From Gulosibacter macacae (GTDB lineage: Bacteria > Actinomycetota > Actinomycetes > Actinomycetales > Microbacteriaceae), in NCBI RefSeq assembly GCF_003865375.1, contig NZ_RQVS01000005.1, positions 124,001 through 188,000 of the forward strand: a stretch of DNA of 64,000 bases, read 5' to 3'. A program made the translations under genes and the position numbers. Below the pieces are notes generated by a model. The model had not been told where the DNA came from. It searched no databases and saw nothing but the letters and a program-made list of their open reading frames with translations. Shown here in pieces: positions 37,633 through 48,805 of this stretch. Each line of letters begins with the position of its first letter. Positions within the stretch are counted from its first letter, which is position 1.

Positions 37633-39627
37633 CTAGAACACATCGCTGGCGTCGAAGTGCACTCGCAGCGTCGAGGCGTGCGCGACGGCGCGGTTCGCCA
37701 CCCGTCGTCGGGAGCTCGTCGCCTGCGCCACGAGCTCAGTCTTGAGCGCGGTTGCGATCGCCTCCCCCGCACGATACGAGAACCGTAGCGTTGCTCGGAT
37801 GCGGCCAGGCTCGTCTGGGTCGGGCACCGGCCCCAGTACGTGGAGCTCTGGCAGTTGCAACTCATCGAGTCGGTGCAATGCCGCCTCGACCTCTGCCTCG
37901 CTGCCACGCACAGTTGCTACCCGCATGGCCGGTGGGAAGTCGAGCGCACGGCGTTCGGCAAGTTCCAGGTCGGCTAGACCGGCCTGCTGCCAATCGCGCA
38001 ACGCATGCAGCGGTGCCGAAGGCGCGCCAGTGATGATGACGGGAGCGCCATCGGCCACTAGTGCTGCGGCATTTGACCAGGCACGAAGCGAGTCGCCCAC
38101 GGTGTCGAGCGATTCGCGAGCGAGCGCATTTTCAGCGTCAAGAAGGAGCACCGCGAAGTATCCACCCGCGGCCACGGGCTCGGCACCACGGGTGGCGACG
38201 ATAAGGGCAGGCGCGTCACCAATCTCAATGAGTTCGCGGCCCCCATCGGCGACGATCACCGGCACCCCGGGGAATGCCCGGCCAAGCTCTTCGCCAGTGC
38301 GCTCATGACCAATGGCGCTCGCACGCAAGGCCGTTCCGCTGCATTCCGCGCAATGCCAGTTCGCGTGCACGGCACCGCAGACGGTACAGGCCGGCGGGCG
38401 CTGCGCCGAGGGTTGCCCGAGGGGACCGTGGCAACGCTGGCAGCGCGCGGGCGTGCGGCAATTCGCGCAGGCGAGCGCAGGTCGATAGCCCGCGCGTCCC
38501 ACTTGCACGAGCACTGGGCCGTGCGTGAGCGCTTCACGAGCCGCACGCCAGGCGGCCTGCGGAATCCGCGCGGAGCGCGCGAGCGGGTCATCGCTCAGTG
38601 TTGCATCCGCGGGAATCACCTTCGGCCGCGCGGCGCCGGGGACCTGCATTTCTTGCATCCACCCCGTGGCCACGAGCCGGCGCGATTCGAGTGAGGGGGC
38701 GTGGGCGGCGAGCACGAGCGCCGCATCCTGCTGTTGCGCACGCATGAGCGCGACTTCGCGCGTGTGCGGATAGGGCGTGTGCGGCTCGCGATATGACTCG
38801 TCGCCGTCGTCCCACATCGCGATGAGTCCGAGTTCGTGCGCGGGCGCCCACACGGCATTGCGCGTGCCAATAATCACCTGCGGCACTGGTTCGAGCGCCC
38901 GCAGGAACTCGTCGTAGCGCGGCATTGGTTTCAGCCGAGAATCAAAACGGCGAATTCGGGATGCGGGCAGCCGCCGCTCGAGTGCCGCTACCGCAAGTGC
39001 GAGGTCACGGAAGTCGGGCACGAGCAAAATCGCCGAGCGACCGGATGCGACGCTTTCGGTAACGAGGTCGGCAAGCGCCCCGAGGTGGCGCGGCTCGGAG
39101 GAACCCGGTGCCAGTCCGACGGGCACGCGCAGGGTGATGCGCGCAGGCGCTTGCGCACCATCGTTTGCGAGCAGTTCGGCGGCCCAGCTAGGTGACGAAG
39201 CATCGGTCGTCGCCGGAGCCGCGATTGGTTCGGGCCGCTGCGCTCGCGCGGCCCGCTCGCCGTCGGCATCCTCGAGCCAGCGGCCCTCGAGTCGTGCTGA
39301 GCGGGCAGGAATAGCCAAGCGCACGACATCGGCAAAGGCGCCCGCCTGTCGGTCGGCAATGCCACGGGCAAGGCGGATGAGCTCGGGGGTGAGCACGCGC
39401 GCCTCGCTCACGACCGAATCGACTTCGGCAAGCCGTCCCGCGTATTCGGCCTTGTCGGCCACGCCGACGACCCAAGCTGAAATGATCCGGCCGCCAACGC
39501 GCAGCGGCACTTTCACCCGAATGCCCGGGACGACTCGCTCGCGCAGCGGTTCCGGGATCGCGTACTCAAAGACGCGATCGAGTTGGGGCAGCGGCGAGTC
39601 GAGTGCGACCCGGGCAACAGTGGGCAC
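37633..39627 (-). CDS. priA: Primosomal protein N' (PriA), helicase-degenerate form
   Basis: A 664-residue PriA. The N-terminal 3'-DNA-end-binding domain (DRVFEYAIPE, GIRVKVPLRVGGR) and the zinc cysteines (CANCRTPARCQRC, then CTVCG and CAEC, about 400-445) are present. The expected Walker A GxTGSGKT is missing where it should precede GRSAILLVPDF, and the DEEH box reads MWDDGDESYREPH. ATP-driven helicase activity is therefore unlikely, as for other actinobacterial PriA proteins. It should still recognise forks for replication restart. The start is GTG 39627, 2 bp after the metK stop. It converges with moaA, 28 bp apart, without an evident terminator. Confidence 0.92.
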   Translation of the reverse strand: MPTVARVALDSPLPQLDRVFEYAIPEPLRERVVPGIRVKVPLRVGGRIISAWVVGVADKAEYAGRLAEVDSVVSEARVLTPELIRLARGIADRQAGAFADVVRLAIPARSARLEGRWLEDADGERAARAQRPEPIAAPATTDASSPSWAAELLANDGAQAPARITLRVPVGLAPGSSEPRHLGALADLVTESVASGRSAILLVPDFRDLALAVAALERRLPASRIRRFDSRLKPMPRYDEFLRALEPVPQVIIGTRNAVWAPAHELGLIAMWDDGDESYREPHTPYPHTREVALMRAQQQDAALVLAAHAPSLESRRLVATGWMQEMQVPGAARPKVIPADATLSDDPLARSARIPQAAWRAAREALTHGPVLVQVGRAGYRPALACANCRTPARCQRCHGPLGQPSAQRPPACTVCGAVHANWHCAECSGTALRASAIGHERTGEELGRAFPGVPVIVADGGRELIEIGDAPALIVATRGAEPVAAGGYFAVLLLDAENALARESLDTVGDSLRAWSNAAALVADGAPVIITGAPSAPLHALRDWQQAGLADLELAERRALDFPPAMRVATVRGSEAEVEAALHRLDELQLPELHVLGPVPDPDEPGRIRATLRFSYRAGEAIATALKTELVAQATSSRRRVANRAVAHASTLRVHFDASDVF

Positions 39628-39629
39628 GG

Positions 39630-40832
39630 CTAGTGCGAAGCCGCCTGCAGGGCAGCCTTCAGCGCGTCGACACGGTCGGTGCGTTCCCAGGTGAACTCGG
39701 GCAATTCGCGGCCGAAGTGGCCGTAGTTTGACGTGAGCGCGTAGATCGGTCGGAGCAGGTCAAGGTCGCGAATGATGGCACCCGGGCGCAGGTCGAACAC
39801 CTCGCGCACGGCGGCAACAATTGCATCCGGGTCAACCGAGTGGGTGCCGAAAGTTTCGCAGTAGAGGCCGACGGGTTCAGCAGAACCAATCGCATAGGCA
39901 ATCTGGAACTCGACGCGCTTCGCCCAGCCAGCGGCCACGACGTTCTTCGCGACCCAGCGCATGGCGTAGGCCGCCGAACGGTCAACCTTTGAGGGATCCT
40001 TGCCGCTGAACGCACCGCCACCGTGGCGCGACATGCCGCCGTAGGTGTCGACGATGATCTTTCGGCCGGTGAGCCCGGCATCGGCAGCCGGGCCACCGAG
40101 CACAAAGCGACCCGAGGGGTTGATCAGGAGCTTCGTGGCGCTCGAGTCGAGGTCAACGAGGGCGAGCACCGGGCGAATCACTTCGCGCTCAACATCGGCG
40201 TTGAGCTGTTCGTTCGAAACTTCCGGGCCGTGTTGGGTCGATACCACCACGGTCTCGACGGTGCGGGGAGTGTCGCCGTCGTAGCCGATCGTGACCTGCG
40301 TCTTGCCGTCGGGGCGTAGGTAGGGCAGCACGCCCGACTTCCGCACCTCGGTGAGCTTCTCGGAGAGTCGGTGTGCGAGCCAGATCGGTAGCGGCATAAG
40401 CTGCGGGGTTTCATCGCTCGCATAGCCGAACATAATGCCCTGGTCACCCGCACCAAGTTGCGCGATCGCGTCACTGCTGCCCTCGTCGCGGTGCTGCATT
40501 GAAGTGTCAACGCCCTGGGCGATCTCATCGGATTGCGCGCCGATCGAGACCGAGACACCGCAGAGTGAGCCATCAAAACCGAAGTCGCTCGAGACATAGC
40601 CAATCCCGGTGATGGTGTCGCGCACGATGCCCGCGACGTCGGCGTACCCCTCGGTGCGTACCTCACCCGCGACGTGCACCTGGCCGGTGGTCACCATCGT
40701 TTCGACGGCAACGCGCGAGTCAGGTTGCTGGGCGATGAGTGAATCGAGGATGCGATCGGAGATGAGATCGCAGATCTTGTCGGGGTGACCCTCGGTGACA
40801 GATTCCGAGGAGAACAAACGGAGTGCGGACAT
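39630..40832 (-). CDS. metK: S-adenosylmethionine synthetase
   Basis: The 400-residue enzyme makes SAM from methionine and ATP. It has [16 protein letters not shown] (ATP site), [12 protein letters not shown], and the P-loop-like [22 protein letters not shown] 40832 gives the typical [19 protein letters not shown]; a GTG at 40844 would add four residues and has an AGGG upstream. The 83-bp gap to coaBC has a small CGCACC-AA-GGTGCG hairpin (40859-40872) but no recognisable SAM riboswitch. It lies in the rpoZ-coaBC-metK-priA run. Confidence 0.96.
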   Translation of the reverse strand: MSALRLFSSESVTEGHPDKICDLISDRILDSLIAQQPDSRVAVETMVTTGQVHVAGEVRTEGYADVAGIVRDTITGIGYVSSDFGFDGSLCGVSVSIGAQSDEIAQGVDTSMQHRDEGSSDAIAQLGAGDQGIMFGYASDETPQLMPLPIWLAHRLSEKLTEVRKSGVLPYLRPDGKTQVTIGYDGDTPRTVETVVVSTQHGPEVSNEQLNADVEREVIRPVLALVDLDSSATKLLINPSGRFVLGGPAADAGLTGRKIIVDTYGGMSRHGGGAFSGKDPSKVDRSAAYAMRWVAKNVVAAGWAKRVEFQIAYAIGSAEPVGLYCETFGTHSVDPDAIVAAVREVFDLRPGAIIRDLDLLRPIYALTSNYGHFGRELPEFTWERTDRVDALKAALQAASH

Positions 40833-40915
40833 GAATTGGCTCACTTTCCCTAGGAGTGCGCACCAAGGTGCGTGGGAGAACTTGTGTGAATTTGGGTGCA
40901 GCTTGTGCTGCGTGG

Positions 40916-42154
40916 TTAGCGCTCGGGCGCCACCACATCGAGGATCGCATCAGCCACCGACACTTTGTCACCGACGACCTCGGCGACAACCTCGCCGTGT
41001 TCGTCGATGAGCTGAATCTCGGTGTCCTCGCGCTGAAATCCTTCGTTCCAACCGACCCGATTGAGCACGAGGTAGTCGCAGCCCTTGCGTTCCCGCTTTC
41101 GGCGCGCAAGCTCGAGGCGAGCTTCGTCATCGGTTTCAGTCTCGGCAGCAAAGCCGACGATGACCTGATCGGGAACCCGCGCGATCACGAGGTTGCGCAG
41201 GATGTCGGGGTTCTTTACGAAGGTGAGCGTGAGGTCATCGCCCGTCTGCTCCTTCTTGATCTTTCCCTCCTGCACGTGCTCGGGGCGGAAGTCGGCCACG
41301 GCCGCGGCCATGACAATGACATCATGGCGCGGCGCCAGCTCGGCGCAGGCGGCCGCCATCTGCTCGGCACTCGACACACGCACGACGCGCACATCGTCCG
41401 GCGGCGGCACTTCGATATTTGCCGCCACGAGGGTGACCTCAGCGCCACGGGCGGCCGCGCGCGCCGCCACGGCAACGCCCTGACGGCCGGAAGAGCGGTT
41501 GCCGAGAAAGCGCACGGGATCGATTGGCTCGCGGGTGCCTCCGGCGGTCACCAGGATGCGGCGGCCCTCGAGATCGCGACCGCGGGCCTGGTCATCGCGA
41601 CGGCGGGCACCGGCACGTGCAGCCGCGAGAATCGCGCCAACGATCACCTCGGGTTCAGACATACGCCCGGGGCCCGAGTCGGTGCCGGTGAGCTGGCCCG
41701 AGTCGGGGCCGACGATAATCACGCCGCGCTCATCGAGGCGGTGCGCGTTCGCTTGCGTCGCCGGGTGCTGCCACATCTCGGTGTGCATCGCGGGTGCGAT
41801 CACAAGCGGTGCAAGCGAGGCGAGCACCGTATTCGTGAGTAGGTCATCGGCAATCCCGTTCGCGAGCTTTGCCATGGTGTTCGCCGTTGTCGGCGCAATT
41901 GCGATGACATCGGCCTGCTGACCGAGTGCCACGTGCTGGACGGTCGCCACATTTTCGTAGAGGTCAGTGCGCAACGGATTGCGGCTGATCGCCTCGAGCG
42001 TGGGCTGACCCACGAACTTCAGCGCCTCGTCGGTGGCGATGACGTCAACGTGGTGACCAAGCAGGACGAGCGAGCGAATCACGGACACGGCCTTGTAGGC
42101 GGCAATACCGCCCGTGACACCGACGACGATGCGCCAGCTGCGTTCGTCCTGCAT
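40916..42154 (-). CDS. coaBC: Bifunctional phosphopantothenoylcysteine decarboxylase/synthetase
   Basis: A 412-residue CoA-pathway enzyme. The N-terminal flavin-dependent CoaC part (1-about 185) has [18 protein letters not shown], the active-site His in [35 protein letters not shown], and [12 protein letters not shown]. The C-terminal CoaB part has [27 protein letters not shown]. In the lid motif, E. coli has SGSQACGDIGPGRM with a catalytic Cys, but this protein reads [14 protein letters not shown] and has no Cys. ATG 42154 lies 17 bp after rpoZ. CoaE, which finishes the pathway, is at 449-1126. Confidence 0.95.
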   Translation of the reverse strand: MQDERSWRIVVGVTGGIAAYKAVSVIRSLVLLGHHVDVIATDEALKFVGQPTLEAISRNPLRTDLYENVATVQHVALGQQADVIAIAPTTANTMAKLANGIADDLLTNTVLASLAPLVIAPAMHTEMWQHPATQANAHRLDERGVIIVGPDSGQLTGTDSGPGRMSEPEVIVGAILAAARAGARRRDDQARGRDLEGRRILVTAGGTREPIDPVRFLGNRSSGRQGVAVAARAAARGAEVTLVAANIEVPPPDDVRVVRVSSAEQMAAACAELAPRHDVIVMAAAVADFRPEHVQEGKIKKEQTGDDLTLTFVKNPDILRNLVIARVPDQVIVGFAAETETDDEARLELARRKRERKGCDYLVLNRVGWNEGFQREDTEIQLIDEHGEVVAEVVGDKVSVADAILDVVAPER

Positions 42155-42171
42155 GGGTCTGCTCGTTTCGG

Positions 42172-42498
42172 TTATTCGGCGGGCGTGACCGCGTCGTCGC
42201 CGAAGTCGATGAGTTCGCCCTCGTCGAGGATGATTTCTTCCTCGGCCACCGGCGGGTGCATCGTGAGCTTCGACTCGTTGATCTCGTGCAGTGCGATCGA
42301 CAGCGGCTTGTCATCGACGTTCGAGTCGACGAGCGGGCCAACGTTGTCGTAGATCGCGCCGTCCTGCAGGTCGGTGTAGTAGTCGTTGATCTGACGAGCG
42401 CGCTTCGACGCGAAGATCACGAGCTGGTACTTGTTGTCGACGCGCTCGAGGAGTTCGTCGAGCGGCGGGTCGATGATGCCCTTGGGCTTGTCGATCAT
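42172..42498 (-). CDS. rpoZ: DNA-directed RNA polymerase omega subunit
   Basis: A 108-residue omega subunit that helps fold and hold the beta' subunit. The omega core [38 protein letters not shown] is intact, followed by an actinobacterial acidic tail. ATG 42498 (GGAAAG seven bases upstream) gives the typical [15 protein letters not shown] 42513 would add MESSN. It lies 49 bp after gmk and 17 bp before coaBC, the conserved gmk-rpoZ-coaBC order. Confidence 0.95.
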   Translation of the reverse strand: MIDKPKGIIDPPLDELLERVDNKYQLVIFASKRARQINDYYTDLQDGAIYDNVGPLVDSNVDDKPLSIALHEINESKLTMHPPVAEEEIILDEGELIDFGDDAVTPAE

Positions 42499-42547
42499 AT
42501 TGCTACTTTCCATTCGGGGTTGGGCTGTCTGATGTTGCGGGCTGGCG

Positions 42548-43444
42548 CTATCGCGGTGCGACGTCGAGCCCCATCAGACGGACCACTTGTTGTGCTGCTT
42601 CCGCCACAGTCGAGTTGACGACGCGGGCGTCGAACTCGTCTTGCGCAGCGAGCTCCACCTTGGCGGTGTCGAGCCTGCGCGCCTGTTCCTCGGACGATTC
42701 CGTGCCCCGACCCGTGAGTCGGTTCACGAGCTCATCCCAGCTCGGGGGCAACAAAAATACCAGTCTAGCCTCCGGCATGCGTTCCCTCACCTGGCGCGCG
42801 CCTTGAAGATCAATCTCCAAGAGCACTGGCTGGTGTTCGGCGAGACGCTTGCGCAGTGGCGCGGCCGGGGTGCCGTAGCGGTGCACTTTGTGCACCGTCG
42901 CGTATTCGAGCAACTCCCCCGCCTCGATCATCCGATCGAACTCTTCGGGCGTCACGAAGTAGTAGTCAACACCGTCGACCTCGCCGGGGCGTGGCTCGCG
43001 GGTCGTTGCTGACACCGAGATATGCACGGTTGGGTAGTGCTCGCGAATGTACTGCGCGACGGTGCCCTTACCCACAGCAGTGGGTCCAGCGAGCACCACC
43101 ACGCGCGGCTCTTCTGGCCCGCTACTGCGTTCCCAATCCGCAAGAAATTGCTCAAGCCGAGCGCGCTGATTCTTGCCGAGGCCGCCGAGCCGCTTCACTT
43201 CGGAAATCTTGAGTTCAATCAGGATGCGCTCGGTCTTGGTAATGCCGATGTGCGGAATAGCGCGTAGGAACTGCGTGACCCGCAGCGAAGCAGCCGGATG
43301 CTCGCCGACTGCCGCCGCGAGCACATCGAGCGGACGTGCCGCGCCCGAGGCGATGCGTTGTTTGACCGCAGCCCGGGCGCGGCGTGCCGCGACCGCCGCC
43401 TTGGAGGCGGCGACGCGATCAACCTCTGGAGGTGTCTGGCTCAT
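42548..43444 (-). CDS. gmk: mIHF-like domain fused to guanylate kinase
   Basis: A 298-residue two-domain protein. Residues 1-104 match actinobacterial integration host factor (mIHF): a basic helical N-terminus ([18 protein letters not shown]) and the helix-two-turn-helix segment [47 protein letters not shown] short SSGPEEPR linker leads to a complete guanylate kinase (about 114-298) with P-loop GPTAVGKGT (120-128), [25 protein letters not shown], and [12 protein letters not shown]. In mycobacteria mihF and gmk are adjacent separate genes. The kinase phosphorylates GMP; the N-terminal part should bind DNA. No stop, frameshift or clear internal SD separates the halves. ATG 43444 overlaps the pyrF stop (ATGA). 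Confidence 0.93.
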   Translation of the reverse strand: MSQTPPEVDRVAASKAAVAARRARAAVKQRIASGAARPLDVLAAAVGEHPAASLRVTQFLRAIPHIGITKTERILIELKISEVKRLGGLGKNQRARLEQFLADWERSSGPEEPRVVVLAGPTAVGKGTVAQYIREHYPTVHISVSATTREPRPGEVDGVDYYFVTPEEFDRMIEAGELLEYATVHKVHRYGTPAAPLRKRLAEHQPVLLEIDLQGARQVRERMPEARLVFLLPPSWDELVNRLTGRGTESSEEQARRLDTAKVELAAQDEFDARVVNSTVAEAAQQVVRLMGLDVAPR

Positions 43445-44310
43445 TTGTAGGCTTCCCGAAGCACCTTGACCTGCGAGTCGATGGCGCCACCGAGGCCTTC
43501 GAGGCCGTTTTCGAGGAGCGATCGGGATGAGGTCACGATGACATTCTCCGCCGAGGAGCCGAAAATACGCCTCACGTCTTCGAATGCCGCACCCTGGTGG
43601 CCGAAACCGGGCGCGAGGATCGGAGTGTCGGGCTCAGTGGCAAGGTCTTCTACGTCGATATCGAGCAGTTCGAGGTCGACCGTCGCACCAATCACCACAC
43701 CAACCGAGCCCTTTGTGCGGCCAGCAAAGCGGTCACGGTTCCAGAGCACCGCGCGGGCCGCGATTCCGCCGGCGACCGAACGACCCTCCTGCGAGCCGCG
43801 CACGCGACGGGCGGTCTGCACCGAGGCCGATTCGGGGTTCGAGGTGGCGGCAAGGACAAACAGACCCTTGTTGTGCTCCTCAGCCATCTCGAGCGGATGC
43901 GCGAGCGTGTCAAAGCCCTGGTAGGGGTTGAGCGTCATGGCATCGGCTTCGAGCGGCATGCCCGGGGTGAGCCAGGCTTCCGAGTAGGCCTCGAGGGTCG
44001 AACCCACATCGCCTCGCTTGACATCGGCGATGACCAGGAGCCCAGCTGCGCGGGCGGCCTCGAAGACATCCTCGAGCACCTTGTAGCCGTTCGCGCCGAA
44101 GCGTTCGTAGAACGCCACCTGAGGCTTCACGATGCCGACCCGACCCTTGAGCTCATCAATAATGCGCAGGCCGAATTCGTGGGCGCCTACTGCCGAAATC
44201 GGCAGGTTCCAGCGCTCGAGCAGGTAGGTGTGCGGGTCGATGCCCACGCAGAGGTGGCCGTAGCGATCGGTCGTGGCGGCGAGACGCTCGCCGAATGTGG
44301 CAGTGGTCAC
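43441..44310 (-). CDS. pyrF: Orotidine-5'-phosphate decarboxylase
   Basis: The 289-residue enzyme makes UMP from OMP. It is the long type 2 form: LCVGIDPH at the N-terminus, [12 protein letters not shown], and the catalytic [10 protein letters not shown] (Asp-x-Lys-x-x-Asp) near residues 97-106, with [10 protein letters not shown] at the phosphate site. GTG 44310 overlaps the carB stop (GTGA), and its own stop overlaps gmk (ATGA), so it links the pyrimidine operon with gmk. Confidence 0.96.
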   Translation of the reverse strand: MTTATFGERLAATTDRYGHLCVGIDPHTYLLERWNLPISAVGAHEFGLRIIDELKGRVGIVKPQVAFYERFGANGYKVLEDVFEAARAAGLLVIADVKRGDVGSTLEAYSEAWLTPGMPLEADAMTLNPYQGFDTLAHPLEMAEEHNKGLFVLAATSNPESASVQTARRVRGSQEGRSVAGGIAARAVLWNRDRFAGRTKGSVGVVIGATVDLELLDIDVEDLATEPDTPILAPGFGHQGAAFEDVRRIFGSSAENVIVTSSRSLLENGLEGLGGAIDSQVKVLREAYK

Positions 44311-47300
44311 TTGGATGCCTTCCGTCGTTCGTTGTACTCCTGCAGCGAAGTGACCGTAAAGCCGTCCTGCAACACGCGGAATGAAGCGACCGCGGCGTGC
44401 AGTTCCGACATCGTGGTGAAGATCGGGATGTCCGCCGAGACGGCGGCCGTACGAATCTGGTAGCCGTCACCGCGCGCCGACGCACCCGAGGGTGTGTTGA
44501 TGACGATGTCGATCTTGCCCTCGTTGATCATTTCCACGATGTTCGGGCGGTCTTCAGTCACATCGGCAGTATTGTCCGCGTCGGTGAACTTCCCGACCAC
44601 CTGGGTGTCGATTCCGTGACGGCGAAGCACCCGGGCGGTGCCCTCGGTGGCAAACAGCTCGAAGCCGAGTTCGACCAACCGCATGATGGGCGCCACGATG
44701 CCGCCCTTGTCGCGGTCGTTCACCGAGACAAACACGGTGCCTTCGGTGGGCATGCCACCATAGGCCGCGAGCTGGCTCTTGGCGAAGGCCGTCGGGAAGT
44801 CGCGGTCGATACCCATGACCTCACCGGTCGAGCGCATCTCGGGCGAAAGCAGGGCGTCGACAATTGAGCCCTCCTTTGTGCGGAAGCGCTTGAACGGAAG
44901 CACGGCCTCCTTGACCGCGACCGGTGCATCCATCGGCTGGAACGTGCCGTCAGACTCACTGAGCATGCCTTCGGCCTGGAGCGTTGCGATCGAGTCGCCA
45001 ACCATGACACGGCTCGCGGCCTTCGCTAGCTGCGTGCCAAGTGCCTTTGACACGAAGGGCACCGTGCGCGAGGCTCGCGGGTTTGCTTCGAGCACGTAGA
45101 GCTCCCCCGCACCGATGGCGAACTGCACGTTGAGCAGACCCTGCACACCGACACCCGACGCAATCTTTTCAGTCGCGTCGCGCACCTTCGTGAGCATGCC
45201 GTCGCTCAGCGTGATGGCCGGCAGGGTGCACGCCGAGTCACCGGAGTGAATACCGGCTTCTTCGATGTGCTCCATGATGCCGCCGATGAACAGCTGCTCG
45301 CCGTCGTAGAGCGCATCGACGTCGATTTCAGTGGCGTCGTCGAGGAATCGGTCAACGAGTAGCGGATGCGAGGCCGAGATGATGACCTCGCCTGCGGTGC
45401 GCTCAAAGTAGTCACTGAGCTGCGCCGCCGAGTAGACGATCTCCATACCGCGGCCGCCGAGTACGAAGCTCGGACGCACGAGCACGGGGAAGCCGATGCG
45501 GTCGGCGATCTCCTGGGCGCTCTCGAGGTTCGTGGCGGTGCCGTTTGCCGGGGCAACGAGGCCCGCGTTCTCGAGAATCTCCGAGAACAGGCCACGCTCT
45601 TCGGCGAGGTCAATTGCCTCCGGGGTGGTGCCAAGGATCGGCACGCCAGCAGCCTTGAGCCCCTTGGCGAGACCCAGTGCCGTCTGGCCACCGAGCTGTA
45701 CGACGACGCCGAGGAGTTCACCGTTCGAGCGCTCGACATCGACGATTTCGAGCACGTCTTCGAGGGTGAGCGGCTCGAAGTAAAGGCGATCGGAAGTGTC
45801 GTAGTCGGTCGACACCGTCTCGGGGTTGCAGTTGACCATGATGGTCTCGTAGCCGGCTTCAGCCAACGCGAACGAGGCGTGCACGCAGGAGTAGTCGAAC
45901 TCGATGCCCTGACCGATGCGGTTCGGGCCAGCACCGAGAATGATCACCTTGCGTCGGTCGGATGCGGTGACCTCAGTTTCGCTGTCGTAGCTCGAGTAGT
46001 GATACGGCGTGAATGCCGGGAACTCCCCCGCGCAGGTGTCAACGGTCTTGTAAACCGGACGAATGCCGGCATTTCGACGAATCGCGCGCACTTCGCCTTC
46101 TTCAAGGCCTCGCAGTTCTGCGAGCTGTGCATCCGAGAAACCGTGCCGCTTCGCGAGGCGCAGCGTCGCGGCGTCGAGGCCCTCGGCGTCGCGCACGAGT
46201 GCGGCGATCTCGTTGATGAGCACAATCTGGTCGATGAACCAGGGGTCAATCGCCGTCGAGGCGAAGATCTGCTCAGGAGTTGCGCCCCTATTGAGCGCGA
46301 TCTGCACATCGACGATGCGGCCATCGGTCGGCACCTTGATGATCTCGAGCAGTTCGTCGACCGTGCGGTCGTCTTCGCGCCAGGTAAATGACGAGCCACG
46401 CTTCTCAAGCGAGCGCAACGCCTTTTGCAGCGCGGTGGTGAAGTTACGACCAATCGCCATCGCCTCACCCACCGACTTCATCGTGGTCGTGAGCGTCGGG
46501 TCGGCAGCCGGGAACTTCTCGAAGTTGAAGCGGGGCACCTTCACGACGGTGTAGTCGATCGAGGGCTCGAAGCTGGCCGGCGTCACCTGGGTGATGTCAT
46601 TGGGAATCTCGTCGAGGCGGTAGCCAATGGCGAGCTTCGCGGCGATCTTCGCAATCGGGAAGCCGGTGGCTTTCGATGCGAGCGCCGACGAGCGCGAAAC
46701 GCGCGGGTTCATCTCGATGACGATGACGCGGCCGTTGGTCGGGTCAACGGCGAACTGGATGTTGCAACCGCCGGTGTCGACACCAACGGCGCGAATGATC
46801 GCGATGCCGACATCGCGGAGCTTCTGGTACTCGACATCCGTGAGCGTGAGCGCCGGGGCGACCGTGATCGAGTCACCGGTGTGCACACCAACCGGGTCAA
46901 CGTTCTCGATCGAGCAGATGACGACCGTGTTGTCGGAGGCGTCACGCATGAGTTCGAGCTCGTACTCCTTCCAGCCGAGGATCGACTCTTCAAGGAGTAC
47001 CTCGGTGGTCGGCGACGAGAGGAGGCCGTCTTCGACGATGCGCACGAGCTCTTCTTCGGTGTAGGCGAAACCCGAGCCGAGGCCACCCATGGTGAACGAT
47101 GGGCGCACGACGAGCGGATAGCCAAGGTCGGCGGCGAAGGTCTTCGCCTCTTCGACGGTGTGGGCGATGTGCGAGCGGGCCACTTCGGCACCGCACTCGA
47201 TCACGAGGTCCTTGAAGATTTGGCGGTCCTCACCGCGGCGAATGGCATCGACCTTCGCGCCGATGAGCTCGACGCCGTGCTTGGCGAGGATGCCGAGCTC

Positions 47301-47609
47301 ATCGAGTTGCATGGCGGCGTTGAGCGCAGTCTGGCCACCGAGGGTCGGCAGGATCGCGTCTGGGCGTTCCTTGATGATGATCTTCTCGATGACCTCGGGA
47401 GTGATCGGCTCGACGTAGGTGGCGTCGGCGAAGTCGGGGTCGGTCATGATCGTGGCGGGGTTCGAGTTCACGAGGATGACGCGGACGCCTTCCTCACGCA
47501 ACACGCGGCAGGCCTGCGTTCCCGAGTAGTCGAACTCGGCCGCCTGGCCGATGACGATGGGGCCCGAACCGATGACGAGGACAGAGTTGATGTCTTGACG
47601 CTTTGGCAT
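44307..47609 (-). CDS. carB: Carbamoyl-phosphate synthase large subunit
   Basis: The 1100-residue synthetase makes carbamoyl phosphate for pyrimidines and arginine. Two homologous ATP-grasp halves are visible: [28 protein letters not shown] and [14 protein letters not shown] in the first, [25 protein letters not shown] and [12 protein letters not shown] in the second. The C-terminal MGS-like allosteric domain (about 945-1100, [12 protein letters not shown] to the end) carries effector control by UMP and ornithine in relatives. ATG 47609 lies 14 bp after carA, with TAGGAA as a weak SD. Confidence 0.97.
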   Translation of the reverse strand: MPKRQDINSVLVIGSGPIVIGQAAEFDYSGTQACRVLREEGVRVILVNSNPATIMTDPDFADATYVEPITPEVIEKIIIKERPDAILPTLGGQTALNAAMQLDELGILAKHGVELIGAKVDAIRRGEDRQIFKDLVIECGAEVARSHIAHTVEEAKTFAADLGYPLVVRPSFTMGGLGSGFAYTEEELVRIVEDGLLSSPTTEVLLEESILGWKEYELELMRDASDNTVVICSIENVDPVGVHTGDSITVAPALTLTDVEYQKLRDVGIAIIRAVGVDTGGCNIQFAVDPTNGRVIVIEMNPRVSRSSALASKATGFPIAKIAAKLAIGYRLDEIPNDITQVTPASFEPSIDYTVVKVPRFNFEKFPAADPTLTTTMKSVGEAMAIGRNFTTALQKALRSLEKRGSSFTWREDDRTVDELLEIIKVPTDGRIVDVQIALNRGATPEQIFASTAIDPWFIDQIVLINEIAALVRDAEGLDAATLRLAKRHGFSDAQLAELRGLEEGEVRAIRRNAGIRPVYKTVDTCAGEFPAFTPYHYSSYDSETEVTASDRRKVIILGAGPNRIGQGIEFDYSCVHASFALAEAGYETIMVNCNPETVSTDYDTSDRLYFEPLTLEDVLEIVDVERSNGELLGVVVQLGGQTALGLAKGLKAAGVPILGTTPEAIDLAEERGLFSEILENAGLVAPANGTATNLESAQEIADRIGFPVLVRPSFVLGGRGMEIVYSAAQLSDYFERTAGEVIISASHPLLVDRFLDDATEIDVDALYDGEQLFIGGIMEHIEEAGIHSGDSACTLPAITLSDGMLTKVRDATEKIASGVGVQGLLNVQFAIGAGELYVLEANPRASRTVPFVSKALGTQLAKAASRVMVGDSIATLQAEGMLSESDGTFQPMDAPVAVKEAVLPFKRFRTKEGSIVDALLSPEMRSTGEVMGIDRDFPTAFAKSQLAAYGGMPTEGTVFVSVNDRDKGGIVAPIMRLVELGFELFATEGTARVLRRHGIDTQVVGKFTDADNTADVTEDRPNIVEMINEGKIDIVINTPSGASARGDGYQIRTAAVSADIPIFTTMSELHAAVASFRVLQDGFTVTSLQEYNERRKASK

Positions 47610-47623
47610 TGCTGGCGGTGTTC

Positions 47624-48805
47624 CTAGTTCTCGTTCTGCGTTTCGGTCAGTTCGGTGGTGCGGCGAGGCTCAGCCATGGCGGCGAGCACCATGTCGCGGA
47701 AGCGGTCGAACAGCGGGGAGGCATCGTGCGGACCCGAGGCTGCTTCAGGGTGGAATTGCACCGAGAACGCCGGAATGTCGAGGCAGCGGATGCCCTCAAC
47801 CACCTGGTCGTTGAGGCCAATGTGGCTGACTTCGACGCGTCCGAGGCCAACCGGCGAGTCGACGGTACCTTCGATCGGCAGGTCGACAGCGAAGCCGTGG
47901 TTCTGCGCGGTGATCTCGACCTTGTTGGTGGCCGTGTCACGCACCGGTTGGTTCACGCCGCGGTGGCCGAAGGGCAGCTTGTAGGTGCCAAAGCCAAGGG
48001 CGCGGCCGAGCAACTGATTGCCGAAGCAGATGCCCATGAATGGGAAGCCTTCAGCGAGCAGCTTACGGAGCACGACGGCCTGGGCGTCGTTGGCTTCGGG
48101 GTCACCGGGGCCGTTCGAATAGAAGATGGCGTCGGCGCCGGTCTCACGAATCTGCTCAAGCGTGGCTTCAGCCGGGAGTACGTGCACGTCGAAGCCGCGC
48201 GAAGCGAGGTTCGAGATGGTGGCGCGCTTCACGCCGAGGTCGAGAAGCGCGACTGAGCCAATGCGCTCGGAAGCGGTGTGCGCGGCGGTGTAGGCCGCTT
48301 TGGTGGTCACCAGGTCGGAGAGGTAGCGACCGGCCATGGGAGCCTGGGCCCGCACCTTCTCGAGCTGTGCATCCGCGTCAGCCGAAAGTGCTTCGCCCGA
48401 GAAGATGCCGGCGCGCATGGCACCCTCGTTCCGAACGAGGCGGGTGAGCGCACGGGTGTCGACATCACTGATGCCGACGATGCCTTCCGCCTCGAGTTGC
48501 TCGTCGAGTGTGCCTTCGGCCCGCCAATTCGAGATCATTCGGCTGGGGTCGCGCACGACGTAGCCCTCGACCCAAAAGCGGTCGGATTCCATGTCTTCGG
48601 CGTTGACGCCGGTATTGCCGATGTGCGGCGCCGTCTGCACGACGATCTGGCCGGCGTAGCTCGGGTCCGAGAGCGTCTCTTGGTAGCCGGTCATACCGGT
48701 GGTGAACACGAGCTCACCGAAGCGCTCGCCGGTCGCGCCGTACGCGGTGCCCTCGTAGCGGGTGCCGTCCTCGAGAACGAGTACGGCGGGGTCGGTGCGG
48801 ATCAT
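47624..48805 (-). CDS. carA: Carbamoyl-phosphate synthase small subunit
   Basis: The 393-residue glutaminase subunit supplies ammonia to CarB. The N-terminal CPSase domain has [25 protein letters not shown]. The class I amidotransferase domain has FYSNGPGDP, the catalytic Cys in [17 protein letters not shown], and the His and Glu in [15 protein letters not shown] 48805 overlaps the stop of the PH-like gene (ATGA). Confidence 0.97.
   Translation of the reverse strand: MIRTDPAVLVLEDGTRYEGTAYGATGERFGELVFTTGMTGYQETLSDPSYAGQIVVQTAPHIGNTGVNAEDMESDRFWVEGYVVRDPSRMISNWRAEGTLDEQLEAEGIVGISDVDTRALTRLVRNEGAMRAGIFSGEALSADADAQLEKVRAQAPMAGRYLSDLVTTKAAYTAAHTASERIGSVALLDLGVKRATISNLASRGFDVHVLPAEATLEQIRETGADAIFYSNGPGDPEANDAQAVVLRKLLAEGFPFMGICFGNQLLGRALGFGTYKLPFGHRGVNQPVRDTATNKVEITAQNHGFAVDLPIEGTVDSPVGLGRVEVSHIGLNDQVVEGIRCLDIPAFSVQFHPEAASGPHDASPLFDRFRDMVLAAMAEPRRTTELTETQNEN

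Noticed and set aside
40833-40915. SAM riboswitch upstream of metK
   Set aside because: Only 83 bp are available and only a 6-bp hairpin is seen; no SAM riboswitch core could be recognised.
46425-47627. Open frame of 400 codons on the + strand opposite carB
   Set aside because: Antisense shadow of carB with Arg/Asp/Val-rich composition and no family resemblance.
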